Notes under the pieces: model-generated
Seen by the model: the letters and a program-made list of their open reading frames with translations, nothing else
Databases searched by the model: none
Told to the model about the DNA's origin: nothing
NCBI RefSeq assembly: GCF_024172165.1
Contig: NZ_JAMZEB010000002.1
Location: 11,987,501 to 12,051,500 of the forward strand
Reading direction: 5' to 3'
DNA from: Nonomuraea thailandensis
GTDB taxonomy: Bacteria; Actinomycetota; Actinomycetes; Streptosporangiales; Streptosporangiaceae
DNA length: 64,000 nt
Shown here: positions 27,565 through 35,871 of the stretch, piece after piece
How the letters are laid out: each line of letters begins with the position of its first letter
How positions within the stretch are numbered: the first letter of the stretch is position 1
Made by a program: the position numbers and the translations under genes

Positions 27565-28488
27565 CTAGGCGGCGGCGTCCATGCGGGCGCGCGCGTCCTC
27601 GTCCAGCTTGAGCTCCGCCGCCCCGATCGCCTCCTCCAGCTGCTCCATCGTGGAGACCCCCACGATCGGTACGATCCCGTCGGCCATCAGCCAGGCCAGC
27701 ACCACCTGGTTCCTGGTCGCGCCCAGCTCGTCCGCGACCTCCTGCAGCACCTTCAGGCGCCGCGTCGTGCCCGGGTGGTCGTAGACCTCGGGGACGGGCC
27801 GGTCGGGCCGCGTGTAGGCGCCGAACATCAGCGTGTTGTACGCCCACAGCGTCAGGTCCGGCTCGGCGGCCAGGTAGCCGAGCAGGTCGTCCGACACCAG
27901 CGTGTGCCCCGACTCCGGCAGCTTGGCGCCCGGGCGCGGCCGGAGGTAGGTGTGGCGCTGCTGCACGTAGGTGTAGGGCGTCAAGCCGTGCGCCGCGGAG
28001 ACGTTCCTGGCCCGCTCCAGCCGCCAGGCCGGCATGTTGCTCGCGCCGATGGCCCGGACCTTGCCGACCTGGGCCAGCTCGTCGAACGCCCGCAGAGTCT
28101 CCTCGAACGGGACGGAACGATCCTCGATGTGCGACCAATACACGTCGATGTAGTCCGTCCGCAACCTCGTGAGGCTGCCCTCCGCCGCCTCGGCGATCGT
28201 GGCCGCGGACAGGCCCTCCGCCGAGTCCAGGGTGACGGCGCCGGGGACCGTGGGGCGCGCGCCGACCTTCGTGCTGATGAAGACCTCGTCCCGGTTGCCC
28301 CGCGCGGCCAGCCACGCCCCGATGGCCTGCTCGCTCTCGTCGCCCGTGCAGCCCTCCACCCAGAACGGGTAGTTGTTGGCCGTGTCGATCCTGGTGCCGC
28401 CGGCCTCCACGAACCGGTCCAGGATGGCGAAGGTGGTGCCCAGGTCCACGGCGGTGCCGAAGGGGATCGTGCCCAGTGCGATGTTCAT
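27565..28488 (-). CDS. Aldo/keto reductase
   Basis: 307 residues with the AKR barrel: GGTRIDTANNYPFW (catalytic Asp and Tyr), ISTKVG (catalytic Lys), YIDVYWSHIED (His), and C-terminal cofactor segment PIVGVSTMEQLEEAI. It reduces carbonyl compounds with NADPH. It is divergent from a MerR regulator, and its promoter has TTGACA-N19-CAGAGT with a MerR-type operator filling the over-long spacer, so induction by that regulator is expected. Confidence 0.93.
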   Translation of the reverse strand: MNIALGTIPFGTAVDLGTTFAILDRFVEAGGTRIDTANNYPFWVEGCTGDESEQAIGAWLAARGNRDEVFISTKVGARPTVPGAVTLDSAEGLSAATIAEAAEGSLTRLRTDYIDVYWSHIEDRSVPFEETLRAFDELAQVGKVRAIGASNMPAWRLERARNVSAAHGLTPYTYVQQRHTYLRPRPGAKLPESGHTLVSDDLLGYLAAEPDLTLWAYNTLMFGAYTRPDRPVPEVYDHPGTTRRLKVLQEVADELGATRNQVVLAWLMADGIVPIVGVSTMEQLEEAIGAAELKLDEDARARMDAAA

Positions 28489-28496
28489 GGCGCATG

Positions 28497-28562
28497 ACTC
28501 TGGGACCTGGAGCGCACTCCATGTCAAGCGGTTGACCTGGAGTGCGCTCCAGGTGAGATTCT
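28497..28562. promoter_or_regulatory. Mirror-image MerR-type divergent promoters with two operators
   Basis: Two dyads, ACCTGGAG-N4-CTCCATGT (28505-28524) and ACCTGGAG-N4-CTCCAGGT (28535-28554), have centres 30 bp apart. Each fills a 19-bp spacer: TTGACC-N19-GATTCT reads right to merR, TTGACA-N19-CAGAGT reads left to the reductase gene. A 19-bp spacer with the operator between -35 and -10 is the classic MerR-activated promoter. The merR GTG is 7 nt past its -10, so it is probably leaderless. Confidence 0.82.
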
Positions 28563-28569
28563 TGGACAC

Positions 28570-28929
28570 GTGAGCGTGTACACCCCCGCGGAAGTCGTCG
28601 AGGAGACCGGGTTCAGCATCGACACCCTCCGCTACTACGAGAAGATCGGCCTGCTGGAGCGCGTCGACCGCAACGCGGCCGGGCAGCGCAGGTTCAGCCA
28701 GGAGGACGTCGGCTGGCTGGGCATGGTGCGCTGCCTGCGCGACACGGGCATGCCCATCGCCACGATGCTGCGCTTCGCCGAGCTCGTACGCGCGGGCGAC
28801 CACACGATCCCCGACCGCATCGAGCTCCTGGAGGAGCACGACCGGCAGGTCCAGGCCCAGATCGCCAACCTCGCCGGGCGCCAGAGCTACATCCACCACA
28901 AGATTTCCTACTACCGCAGTCTCCTGTAG
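28570..28929 (+). CDS. MerR family transcriptional regulator
   Basis: 119 residues. The N-terminal winged HTH (YTPAEVVEETGFSIDTLRYYEKIGLLERVDRNAAGQRRFS) is followed by the dimerisation coiled coil (DRIELLEEHDRQVQAQIANL) and a short tail. No metal-binding cysteine cluster, so a small organic or stress inducer is more likely than a metal. It is divergent from an aldo-keto reductase, the usual partner of this subgroup. Confidence 0.93.
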   Translation: MSVYTPAEVVEETGFSIDTLRYYEKIGLLERVDRNAAGQRRFSQEDVGWLGMVRCLRDTGMPIATMLRFAELVRAGDHTIPDRIELLEEHDRQVQAQIANLAGRQSYIHHKISYYRSLL

Positions 28930-28965
28930 CCCTGCCTTTGCGGCCCGGTTGCTACACCTCGATCC

Positions 28966-30402
28966 ATGGCTGGATCGAGGGGGAGGTGGCTCGACGTCCC
29001 GCTGAGCCGGGTCGCCAAGGTGTGCGCCGTGATGTTGTTCGCCCTGCTCGCGCACGTCACGATCATCCAGGCGTTCGGCTCGCCCGCGCTCAACGCCGAC
29101 CGCAGGAACGAGCGCACGCTGATCGACAGGTACGGCCGCCCGCGCGGCGACATCCTCACCTACGACGGCACGGCCATCGCCACCAGCCTGGCCGCCGAAG
29201 GCCCGTACCGGTTCCGGCGGACCTATCCCGGTGGCGAGGAGTACGCGGCCGTCACCGGGCACGTGGCGCTGCACCGCACGACCGGCATCGAGCAGGCGCA
29301 GGAGGCGGTGCTGTCCGGCGACGACGCCAAGGTCAGGGTCAGGTCGCTGGTCGGGAACGGGAGGGTCGGAGGCGCCGACGTCCGGCTGACGATCCGTGAC
29401 CGCGTGCAGCGGGCGGCGTACCAGGGGCTGCGGGCCGCGGGCATTCCGGGGGCGGTGGTGGCCCTCGACCCGGCGACCGGGGCGGTCCTGGGGCTGGCCA
29501 CCTATCCGACCTACGACCCGAACGCGCTGACCACCTTCGACCGGAGGCTGCTGGCCGACACCGCGCGGCGGCTGCGGCAGGCGCCCTCGCAACCCCTGCT
29601 CAACCGGGCGCTGAACCGGCTCTATCCGCCCGGATCCACGTTCAAGCTCGTCACCGCGGCGGCGGCGCTGGCGTCCGGCGAGTACACGCCGACGGGCGCG
29701 GTGCACGCGCCCGCCCGGCTGCGGCTGCCGGGGGCGCCGGCGTACCTCGACGCCCGGCGGTGCGGGAAGGGGCGGCCGACGCTCGCATACGCGTTCCAGG
29801 CGTCCTGCGACACCGCCTTCGCCGCCATCGGCCTGCAGCTCGGGCAGGACCTGCTGCGGGATCAGGCGGAGGCGTTCGGCTTCAACGCGGGCCAGCTGCG
29901 GATCCCGCTGCTCGCGACGCCCAGCCGGTACCCGCCGGCCCTGGACAGGACCCAGATCGCGCTGGCGGCCATCGGGCACCACGACAACCGGGTGACGCCG
30001 CTGATGGTGGCCATGTTGTCGGCGGCCGTGGCGAACAACGGGGTGCTGATGCGGCCTTACCTGGTGGAGGAGGCGCGGCTGCCGGACGGGGCGGTCATCA
30101 ACCGGGCCTCGCCGGTGCCGTACCGGACGGCTGTGCCGCCGATGCTGGCGCGGTACCTGGCGGCCATGATGACGGCCGTCTCGCCGGCTTCCGGGAAGGG
30201 GACCGGGACCGGGACGGAGGTGCGGATGGCGGCCAAGACGTCCGCGTCGCAGGGCGTGCCGGGGGAGAACGCCGTCATCACGGCCTTCGCGCCCGCGGAC
30301 GCCCCCGAGGTGGCCGTGGGGGTGGTGCTGGAGCGGCCGGGGGATCGGGTGGACGCCGTGGCCGCCATCGCCCGCGCCGTCATCCAGGCCGCGCTGCGGT
30401 GA
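28966..30402 (+). CDS. PbpA-like penicillin-binding transpeptidase with altered active-site motifs
   Basis: 478 residues. One N-terminal membrane helix (about 18-38), a PBP dimerisation-like region (RNERTLIDRYGRPRGDILTYDG) and a transpeptidase domain. The nucleophile motif STFK is intact (Ser224, Lys227). The second motif, normally SxN, is SCD (residues 280-282), and the third, normally KTG, is KTS (424-426). Both changes are unusual in a functional transpeptidase, so it may be a specialised, slow or non-catalytic paralogue of PbpA. It stands alone, not in the usual ftsW-pbpA-pknA/B cluster. The ATG follows a TACACC box by 7 nt. Confidence 0.88.
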   Translation: MAGSRGRWLDVPLSRVAKVCAVMLFALLAHVTIIQAFGSPALNADRRNERTLIDRYGRPRGDILTYDGTAIATSLAAEGPYRFRRTYPGGEEYAAVTGHVALHRTTGIEQAQEAVLSGDDAKVRVRSLVGNGRVGGADVRLTIRDRVQRAAYQGLRAAGIPGAVVALDPATGAVLGLATYPTYDPNALTTFDRRLLADTARRLRQAPSQPLLNRALNRLYPPGSTFKLVTAAAALASGEYTPTGAVHAPARLRLPGAPAYLDARRCGKGRPTLAYAFQASCDTAFAAIGLQLGQDLLRDQAEAFGFNAGQLRIPLLATPSRYPPALDRTQIALAAIGHHDNRVTPLMVAMLSAAVANNGVLMRPYLVEEARLPDGAVINRASPVPYRTAVPPMLARYLAAMMTAVSPASGKGTGTGTEVRMAAKTSASQGVPGENAVITAFAPADAPEVAVGVVLERPGDRVDAVAAIARAVIQAALR

Positions 30403-30414
30403 CGCCGGAGGGCG

Positions 30415-32277
30415 TCAGCGGTAGGCGGTGGCCTGGAGGGTGTAGAGGTCGGCGTAGAGGCCGTCGAGGGACATGAGGGTGTCGTGGTCGCCTTGTTCGG
30501 TGATCCGGCCGTGGTCGAGGACGTAGATGCGGTCGGCGTAGCGGACGCTGGCCAGGCGGTGGGTGATGAGCAGGACGGTGCGGCCGTCGGCGTGGTGGCG
30601 GATGCGTTCGAAGAGGGCGTGTTCGGCGCGGGCGTCGAGGGCGGCGGTGGGTTCGTCGCAGATGAGCAGGTCGGCGTCGCGGTGGAAGCCGCGGGCGACG
30701 GCGATGCGCTGCCATTGGCCGCCGGACAGCTCGTGGCCGTCCTTGAAGCGGCGGTCGAGCAGGGTGCGGTAGCCGTGGGGGAGGCCGGCGATGACCTCGT
30801 CGGCGCCGGCGACCGCGGCGGCGGCGTGCAGGGCGGGCTCGCCCTTGCCGGTGCCCATGGTGATGTTGTAGCGGGCGGTGAGGGGCCAGCGGGTGTGGTC
30901 CTGGGCGATGACGGCGGTGCGCAGGCGCAGGGCTTCGGGGCTGACCTGGCGCAGGTCGGTGTCGTCCCAGCGGACGGTGCCGGTGTCGGGTTCGTACAGG
31001 CCGGACAGGATCTTGGCCAGGGTGGTCTTGCCGGAGCCGTTCTCGCCGACGAACGCGATCACCTCGCCCTGCTTGATCTCGATCGACACCCCGCGCAGGG
31101 CCGGAGCGGAGGCGCCCGGATAGGTGAAGGTGAGGTCGGTGGCCGTGATGCGCTCGAACGTCTCGGGGATGGGGGTGTGGCGGGAGCCGGGGATGCGGCT
31201 TTCCGCGTCGGCGCAGAAGTCGAGGAAGTCGGTGAAGTAGAGGCCCTCCTCGTAGAGGCGGTTGGTGGCGTACATGAGCCGGCCGAGCGATCCCTGGGCC
31301 GAGCGGATGGCCAGGACGGCGGTGCCGGCCACGGCCAGGGGGATGGCGGCGACGGCGAGCAGGACGCCGAGCGCGACGTAGACGAGCGCGGCGCCGAGGC
31401 CGCCGAGGGCCTCGCCCGCCAGGCGGGCCAGGGTCTGGCGGCGGGCCAGGCCGAGCATGACGTCCTGCTCGGCCCTGGCCACCGCGTCGTACATGCGCAG
31501 CAGGAAGCCGCGCATGGTGAAGGAGCGCACCTCGGCGGCCGGCTCCCGCTCCGCCAGGAGCTGGCCGATGATCCACTTGCGGCGGTTGGCGGGGATGAGG
31601 GAGTACATCGTGGCGTACTGCATGCGGGCGCTGCGGACGGCGGCCCAGGCGTCGGGGAGCACGGCCAGCAGGAGGAGCGGGAGCAGCACCGGATGCAGCA
31701 CGCCGAGGACGCCCGCGACCGCGGCGATGCCGATGGCGGCGGTGACGACGTCGATGGTGCAGGTGACCACCGAGTCGGCCATGGCCGCCCCGCGCAGCCT
31801 GGCGCGCTGCAGGGCGTCGTGGAAGTCGGGGTCGTCGTAGGCCACCAGGCTCACGCGGCTGGTCAGGCCGTACAGGCGTTCCTCCGTCAGCCGGGTGACC
31901 TGCGGGTCGAGGCGTGACTGCGCCCAGCCCGCGCCGGCCTGCATGGTCGCGCGCAGCACCGCCGCCGCGGCGACCAGGGCGAGGCTGGGCAGGGCGGCCA
32001 TGACGCGGCCGGGGGTGGGGCCCTCGCTGAACAGGGCGGTCAGCACGCCGGTGGTGGCGAGCAGGCCGAACGCGGTGAACACGCCCCCGAGCAGGTTGAG
32101 CACGACCGCGGCCGCCGTGTCGCGGGGGCTGGCCCGCCAGGCCATCCGCATCGCCTGCCCGATGAGGGACGGCAGCTTCCTGGCGATGGTCAGGAAGCCG
32201 ACCTCCGCCATCTTGTCGGTGTGGGCATACCATTCGGAGAACGACATCTCCCCGAGTTCGAGCGGCTCATCGGCCAT
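30415..32277 (-). CDS. ABC exporter, fused membrane and ATPase domains
   Basis: 620 residues. About six hydrophobic helices (residues 40-320) precede an ATPase with Walker A GENGSGKTT, signature LSGGQWQR, Walker B LLICDEPTAALD and H-loop ITHRL. It acts as a dimeric half-transporter exporting lipids, peptides or drugs; substrate unknown. The first part of the membrane domain has a long soluble N-terminus (MADEPLELGEMSFSEWYAHTDKMAE). The ATG at 32277 is chosen because upstream in-frame sequence is arginine-rich and non-protein-like. Confidence 0.9.
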   Translation of the reverse strand: MADEPLELGEMSFSEWYAHTDKMAEVGFLTIARKLPSLIGQAMRMAWRASPRDTAAAVVLNLLGGVFTAFGLLATTGVLTALFSEGPTPGRVMAALPSLALVAAAAVLRATMQAGAGWAQSRLDPQVTRLTEERLYGLTSRVSLVAYDDPDFHDALQRARLRGAAMADSVVTCTIDVVTAAIGIAAVAGVLGVLHPVLLPLLLLAVLPDAWAAVRSARMQYATMYSLIPANRRKWIIGQLLAEREPAAEVRSFTMRGFLLRMYDAVARAEQDVMLGLARRQTLARLAGEALGGLGAALVYVALGVLLAVAAIPLAVAGTAVLAIRSAQGSLGRLMYATNRLYEEGLYFTDFLDFCADAESRIPGSRHTPIPETFERITATDLTFTYPGASAPALRGVSIEIKQGEVIAFVGENGSGKTTLAKILSGLYEPDTGTVRWDDTDLRQVSPEALRLRTAVIAQDHTRWPLTARYNITMGTGKGEPALHAAAAVAGADEVIAGLPHGYRTLLDRRFKDGHELSGGQWQRIAVARGFHRDADLLICDEPTAALDARAEHALFERIRHHADGRTVLLITHRLASVRYADRIYVLDHGRITEQGDHDTLMSLDGLYADLYTLQATAYR

Positions 32278-32679
32278 GGTGTGAGTGTGCCCACGCGGAG
32301 CGGCACTTCTCCATCGAACAAGCCGCCGATGCCGCCCGCCGGGCCGGGTTCCGCCGCGCGTACACAGATCGCCGCACGGATGACCGGCAGCCGCCGGGCC
32401 TTCTACACATCGCGCGTACATCGTCGAATGGCCATGTCAGCGCATGTGCGGGCGCCCTCTGCACGCCTACCGTTCGTTACGTGATCGACCGCACCGCGCG
32501 TACCTCGCCCCTCGCGACGGGGCGCCGCGGCCGATCGATCGGGGACGTCACGCGTCCACGTGGGGCTGGGCCTTCTCGGAGGGGTGGGGGCCCGGCTCCG
32601 GGCGCGTGGCAGCGGGCTCGAGCCGCGCAGGGCTCGGGCCCGCCCACCTCGCAGGAGAAGTGCACACTCAGCGCGGGAA
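32278..32679. other. Intergenic region without a convincing gene
   Basis: About 400 bp between the ABC exporter start and the upstream element of the third AMP-binding-like gene. All reading frames here give Arg/Pro/Gly-rich sequence with no ribosome-binding site or recognisable domain. It should hold the exporter promoter; I see no repeat or clear hairpin. Confidence 0.55.
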
Positions 32680-32736
32680 TGCACAGCGGCCTACATAATC
32701 CGGTGGATGCCAGGGCCGTACCGGCGGTCGTACGTT
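32680..32736 (+). promoter_or_regulatory. Promoter of third AMP-binding-like gene: direct repeat plus -10 box
   Basis: TGCACA (32680-32685) and TACATA (32692-32697) are a direct repeat with 6-nt spacer, 33 nt upstream of the -10 hexamer TACGTT (32731-32736), 6 nt before the ATG at 32743. The plan matches the promoters at 12.5 and 15.8 kb. CATAAT overlapping the second half-site could also serve as a -10 for an in-frame ATG at 32707. Confidence 0.55.
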
Positions 32737-32742
32737 GACGGG

Positions 32743-33516
32743 ATGAGACCCACCGCCTCGGCCACCGGCACCGTGATCCATGAAGTGTTCCGCCGGGCCT
32801 ACGAGCGCGGCGACCGCCCTGCCCTCATCGACCTGCGCGGTGGCCACGTCTACGGCTACCGCAGGCTGGTGACCGAGGTGACCAGGGCGGCTTCCGGGCT
32901 CGTGCGCGAGGGCGCCCGGCGTGACCAGGTGGTGGGCGTGCACGTGTCCACGGCGGGCGCCCAGGCGCTGGCGGTCCACACCGTGGTGGCGGCCGGAGGG
33001 GTGGCGGCGCCGATCGATCCGGGGCTCGGCGCGTACGAGATGGCGGCCTGGCTGCGCGAGTGCGACGCCCGCGTCCTGATCACCACGCCCGACCTGGCGG
33101 AGACGGCGATCGTGGCGGCCGGGGAGTCGCGGGTGCGCCAGGTGGTCTCGCTGGGCCCGGCGCCCGGCACGATCGACTTCCGCTGCCTGCTCACGCTGGA
33201 GCCCACCGCGCTGCCCGCGCTCGACGCCGAGCGCCAGCCCGCCGTGCTGCTCGCCGACGGCGCCCGCCTGTCCCATGCGGGCCTGCTGGCCAGAATGGCC
33301 GCCCTCGACCTGCCGGTAGGGCTGTCGGAGACGGACGTGGTGCTGACCACGCAGCCGCCCGACGGCGGCTGCGGCCTGCTCGCCCTGGTCGGGCTCGGCG
33401 TGTCGAAGGGCGCGCTGGTGGTGGCCGCGGGCGGCGGCGATCTCGCGGGCCCCGGGCACGACTTCGGCGTCACGGTCGTGGCGGGCGCCGACGGCACGCT
33501 GGAGCGCGTGGCCTGA
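32743..33516 (+). CDS. Degenerate AMP-binding (ANL N-terminal) domain protein
   Basis: 257 residues resembling the acyl-CoA synthetase N-domain: FRRAYERGDRPALIDLRGGHVYGYRRLVTEVTRAASGLVREGARRDQVVGVHV, HTVVAAGGVAAPIDPGLGAYEMAAWLRECDARVLITTPD, and ETDVVLTTQPPDGGCGLLALVGLGVSKGALVVAAGG. At the A3 position it reads AVLLADGARLSHAGLLARM: the TSGTTGxPK loop is gone but the following S-H...L that normally trails it remains. The C-terminal subdomain is missing. Like its two relatives at 12.5 and 15.8 kb it is probably catalytically dead. No STAND regulator sits beside it; a sugar importer follows 126 nt later with its own promoter. Confidence 0.75.
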   Translation: MRPTASATGTVIHEVFRRAYERGDRPALIDLRGGHVYGYRRLVTEVTRAASGLVREGARRDQVVGVHVSTAGAQALAVHTVVAAGGVAAPIDPGLGAYEMAAWLRECDARVLITTPDLAETAIVAAGESRVRQVVSLGPAPGTIDFRCLLTLEPTALPALDAERQPAVLLADGARLSHAGLLARMAALDLPVGLSETDVVLTTQPPDGGCGLLALVGLGVSKGALVVAAGGGDLAGPGHDFGVTVVAGADGTLERVA

Positions 33517-33588
33517 CGGCCGAGTATGCGGAGCTGTTACCGCCCATCCCTTGACGACGCGCGGCCCGAAGTGGGTTGATAGCCGTTG

Positions 33589-33604
33589 TTGACAACGTTG
33601 TCAA
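33589..33604. promoter_or_regulatory. LacI-type operator before the sugar ABC importer
   Basis: TTGACAACGTTGTCAA is a perfect 16-bp palindrome with the central CG typical of LacI/GalR-family operators, 38 nt upstream of the binding-protein start. The same palindrome core lies before the LacI gene at 48.8 kb. Confidence 0.8.
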
Positions 33605-33642
33605 ATCACCAACTTCGGGGGATTTCGAAGGGATGGTGTGGG

Positions 33643-34938
33643 ATGCGACGGTGGTTAGCGGCCGTATCGATCACGATGGCGAGCGTGCTGGGCCTGGCGG
33701 CCTGTGGAGGCGGTGGCGCGGGACAGGCCACGCAGGCGCCCGCCGCGAGCGGCGGCGGGAAGCAGCAGGTTGAGGTCTTCTCCTGGTGGACGGGTCCGGG
33801 TGAGGCCGACGGCCTGCAGGCGATGAGAAAGATCTTCGAGGAACAGAACCCGAACCTCACCTTCTTCGACGCGGCGGTGGCCGGCGGTTCCGGTGACAAG
33901 GCCAAGGCGCTGCTGCAGTCGAAGCTCCAGGCGAACACCCCGCCCGACACCTTCCAGGGTCACGCGGGCGCCGAGCTGCAGGGCTACATCAAGGCGGGCA
34001 ACCTGGAGGACCTCACCCCGCTCTACGACGAGCTCAAGCTCAAGGACGTCTTCCCGGCCCAGCTCGTCGAGCAGATCAGCGTCGACGGCAAGATCTACTC
34101 CGTGCCGGTGAACATCCACCGCTCGAACGTCCTGTGGTTCAATCCCGCCGTGCTCAAGGACGCCGGGGTCGCCGCCGCGCCGAAGACGATCGAGGAGTTC
34201 GTCGCGGCGCTGGAAAAGGTCAAGGCCAAGGGAAAGATCCCGCTGTCGATCGGTTCGGAGTGGACGGTCACCCACCTGATGGAGAGCGTGCTGCTCGGCT
34301 CGCTCGGCGCCGACGCGTACAACGCCCTGTTCAAGCCGGGCGCCGACTGGAACAGCCCGCAGGTGACCACGGCGCTGAACAACTTCGCCAAGATCATGGA
34401 GTACGCGGGCGACCCGCAGGACGACTGGCAGCCCGCGGCCAAGCAGGTGGCCGACGGCCAGGCGGCCTTCAACGTGATGGGCGACTGGGCGTACGGCTAC
34501 TTCCACAACCCGCCGGAGGGCGGGCTGGGCAAGCAGTCGAAGACGGACTTCGACTGGGCGCCCGCGCCGGGCACCGAGGGCACCTACCTGTGGCTGTCCG
34601 ACAGCTTCACCCTGCCCAAGGGCGCGAAGAACCGTGACGGGGCGATGGCCTGGCTGAAGGTCGCGGCCAGCAAGGAGGGCCAGGACGCCTTCAACCCGAA
34701 GAAGGGCTCCATCCCCGCCCGCAAGGACGCCGACCAGTCGCTCTACACCGACTACCTGGCCGACGCGCTGAAGGACTGGTCGAGCAACAAGCTCGCCGGG
34801 TCGATCCAGCACGGTGTGGCGGTGAACCAGCCGTGGCTGGCCGCGATCAACGAGGCGGTCGGGCTCTACCTCGGCAGCAAGGACGTCAAGGCGCTGCAGC
34901 AGGGGCTGGCCGACGCGGCCACGGCCAACGCCCAGTGA
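33643..34938 (+). CDS. Sugar ABC transporter substrate-binding lipoprotein (family 1, MalE-like)
   Basis: 431 residues. Signal peptide with lipobox GLAAC (Cys21), then a family-1 solute-binding fold: EVFSWWTGPGEADGLQAM, PDTFQGHAGAELQGYI, YSVPVNIHRSNVLWFNP and GDWAYGYF are typical of glucose/oligosaccharide binders of the CUT1 class. It delivers sugar to the two permeases encoded next. No ATPase gene is present, so an MsiK-like shared ATPase elsewhere in the genome is expected, as in Streptomyces. A LacI-type operator lies upstream. Confidence 0.93.
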   Translation: MRRWLAAVSITMASVLGLAACGGGGAGQATQAPAASGGGKQQVEVFSWWTGPGEADGLQAMRKIFEEQNPNLTFFDAAVAGGSGDKAKALLQSKLQANTPPDTFQGHAGAELQGYIKAGNLEDLTPLYDELKLKDVFPAQLVEQISVDGKIYSVPVNIHRSNVLWFNPAVLKDAGVAAAPKTIEEFVAALEKVKAKGKIPLSIGSEWTVTHLMESVLLGSLGADAYNALFKPGADWNSPQVTTALNNFAKIMEYAGDPQDDWQPAAKQVADGQAAFNVMGDWAYGYFHNPPEGGLGKQSKTDFDWAPAPGTEGTYLWLSDSFTLPKGAKNRDGAMAWLKVAASKEGQDAFNPKKGSIPARKDADQSLYTDYLADALKDWSSNKLAGSIQHGVAVNQPWLAAINEAVGLYLGSKDVKALQQGLADAATANAQ

Positions 34939-34989
34939 CTTTCGGCACACGGGGGACGGCCGCGGCCGTCCCCCGGGAGGGACACGCTT

Positions 34990-35871
34990 GTGAGGCGGGC
35001 ACGCACGTGGCTGCCCGGACTGCTCCTCGTCGCGCCGTCGATCATCCTGATCGGCGTGTTCGTGTACGGCATGCTCGGCTGGAACTTCCGGGTCGCCATG
35101 ACCGACCAGCACGACGCGGTGTCCGAGGGGGAGTTCGTCGGGCTGCAGAACTTCATCGACATCTGGGACCAGCAGCGATGGCACCTCTCGGTGAACCACG
35201 CGATCATGTTCACGGTCGTGTTCGTGGCGGGCGCGCTGGTGCTCGGGTGGTTGCTGGCGTTCCTCATGGAGAAGGGAATCAGAGGCGAGGGGACGTTCCG
35301 GGCGATCTACCTGTTCCCGATGGCCATCTCGTTCGTGGCGACCGGCATCGTGTGGCGGTGGCTGATGAACTCGGGCACGCAGGAGCGGGCGGTCGGGCTG
35401 AACCGGCTCTTCGACTGGATCGGGCTGCCGCAGTGGCAGTGGTTCCGGGACCCGGACTGGGGGATGGCGGCGATGGCGCTGCCGGCCATCTGGCAGATGT
35501 CCGGATATGTCATGGCACTCTTCCTGGCCGGCTTCCGGGGGGTGCCCGAGGAGCTGCGGGAGGCCGCCCGGGTGGACGGCTGCACCGAGTGGGGCGTCTA
35601 CCGGCACGTGGTGCTGCCGCTGCTCCGGCCGGTCACCCTCTCCGCGCTGATCATCCTCGGGCACATCTCGCTCAAGGTGTTCGACCTGATCGTGGCGGTG
35701 TCCGGCAAGCAGATCATCACCGACGTGCCGGCGGTGTTCATGTGGGTGGCGGTGTTCGACTCCAACGATCCGGCCAAGGGGGCCACGATCGCCTCGTACA
35801 TCGTGCTCAGCGTGGCGATCTTCGTGATCCCGTACCTGATCTGGTCGGTGCGTAAGGAGAGGCGCTCATGA
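34990..35871 (+). CDS. Sugar ABC transporter permease (MalF-like)
   Basis: 293 residues with six predicted helices. The EAA loop that contacts the ATPase reads EAARVDGCTEWGVYRHVVLPLLRPV. GTG start; 51 nt after the binding-protein gene. Its stop overlaps the next permease by 4 nt (ATGA), so the two subunits are translationally coupled. Confidence 0.93.
   Translation: MRRARTWLPGLLLVAPSIILIGVFVYGMLGWNFRVAMTDQHDAVSEGEFVGLQNFIDIWDQQRWHLSVNHAIMFTVVFVAGALVLGWLLAFLMEKGIRGEGTFRAIYLFPMAISFVATGIVWRWLMNSGTQERAVGLNRLFDWIGLPQWQWFRDPDWGMAAMALPAIWQMSGYVMALFLAGFRGVPEELREAARVDGCTEWGVYRHVVLPLLRPVTLSALIILGHISLKVFDLIVAVSGKQIITDVPAVFMWVAVFDSNDPAKGATIASYIVLSVAIFVIPYLIWSVRKERRS

Noticed and set aside
32481..32738. 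85-residue GTG-started ORF with TACCGT 7 nt upstream, looking leaderless
   Set aside because: The protein is Arg/Gly/Pro-rich without any domain and its end overlaps the promoter of the third AMP-binding-like gene; the promoter match alone is too weak.
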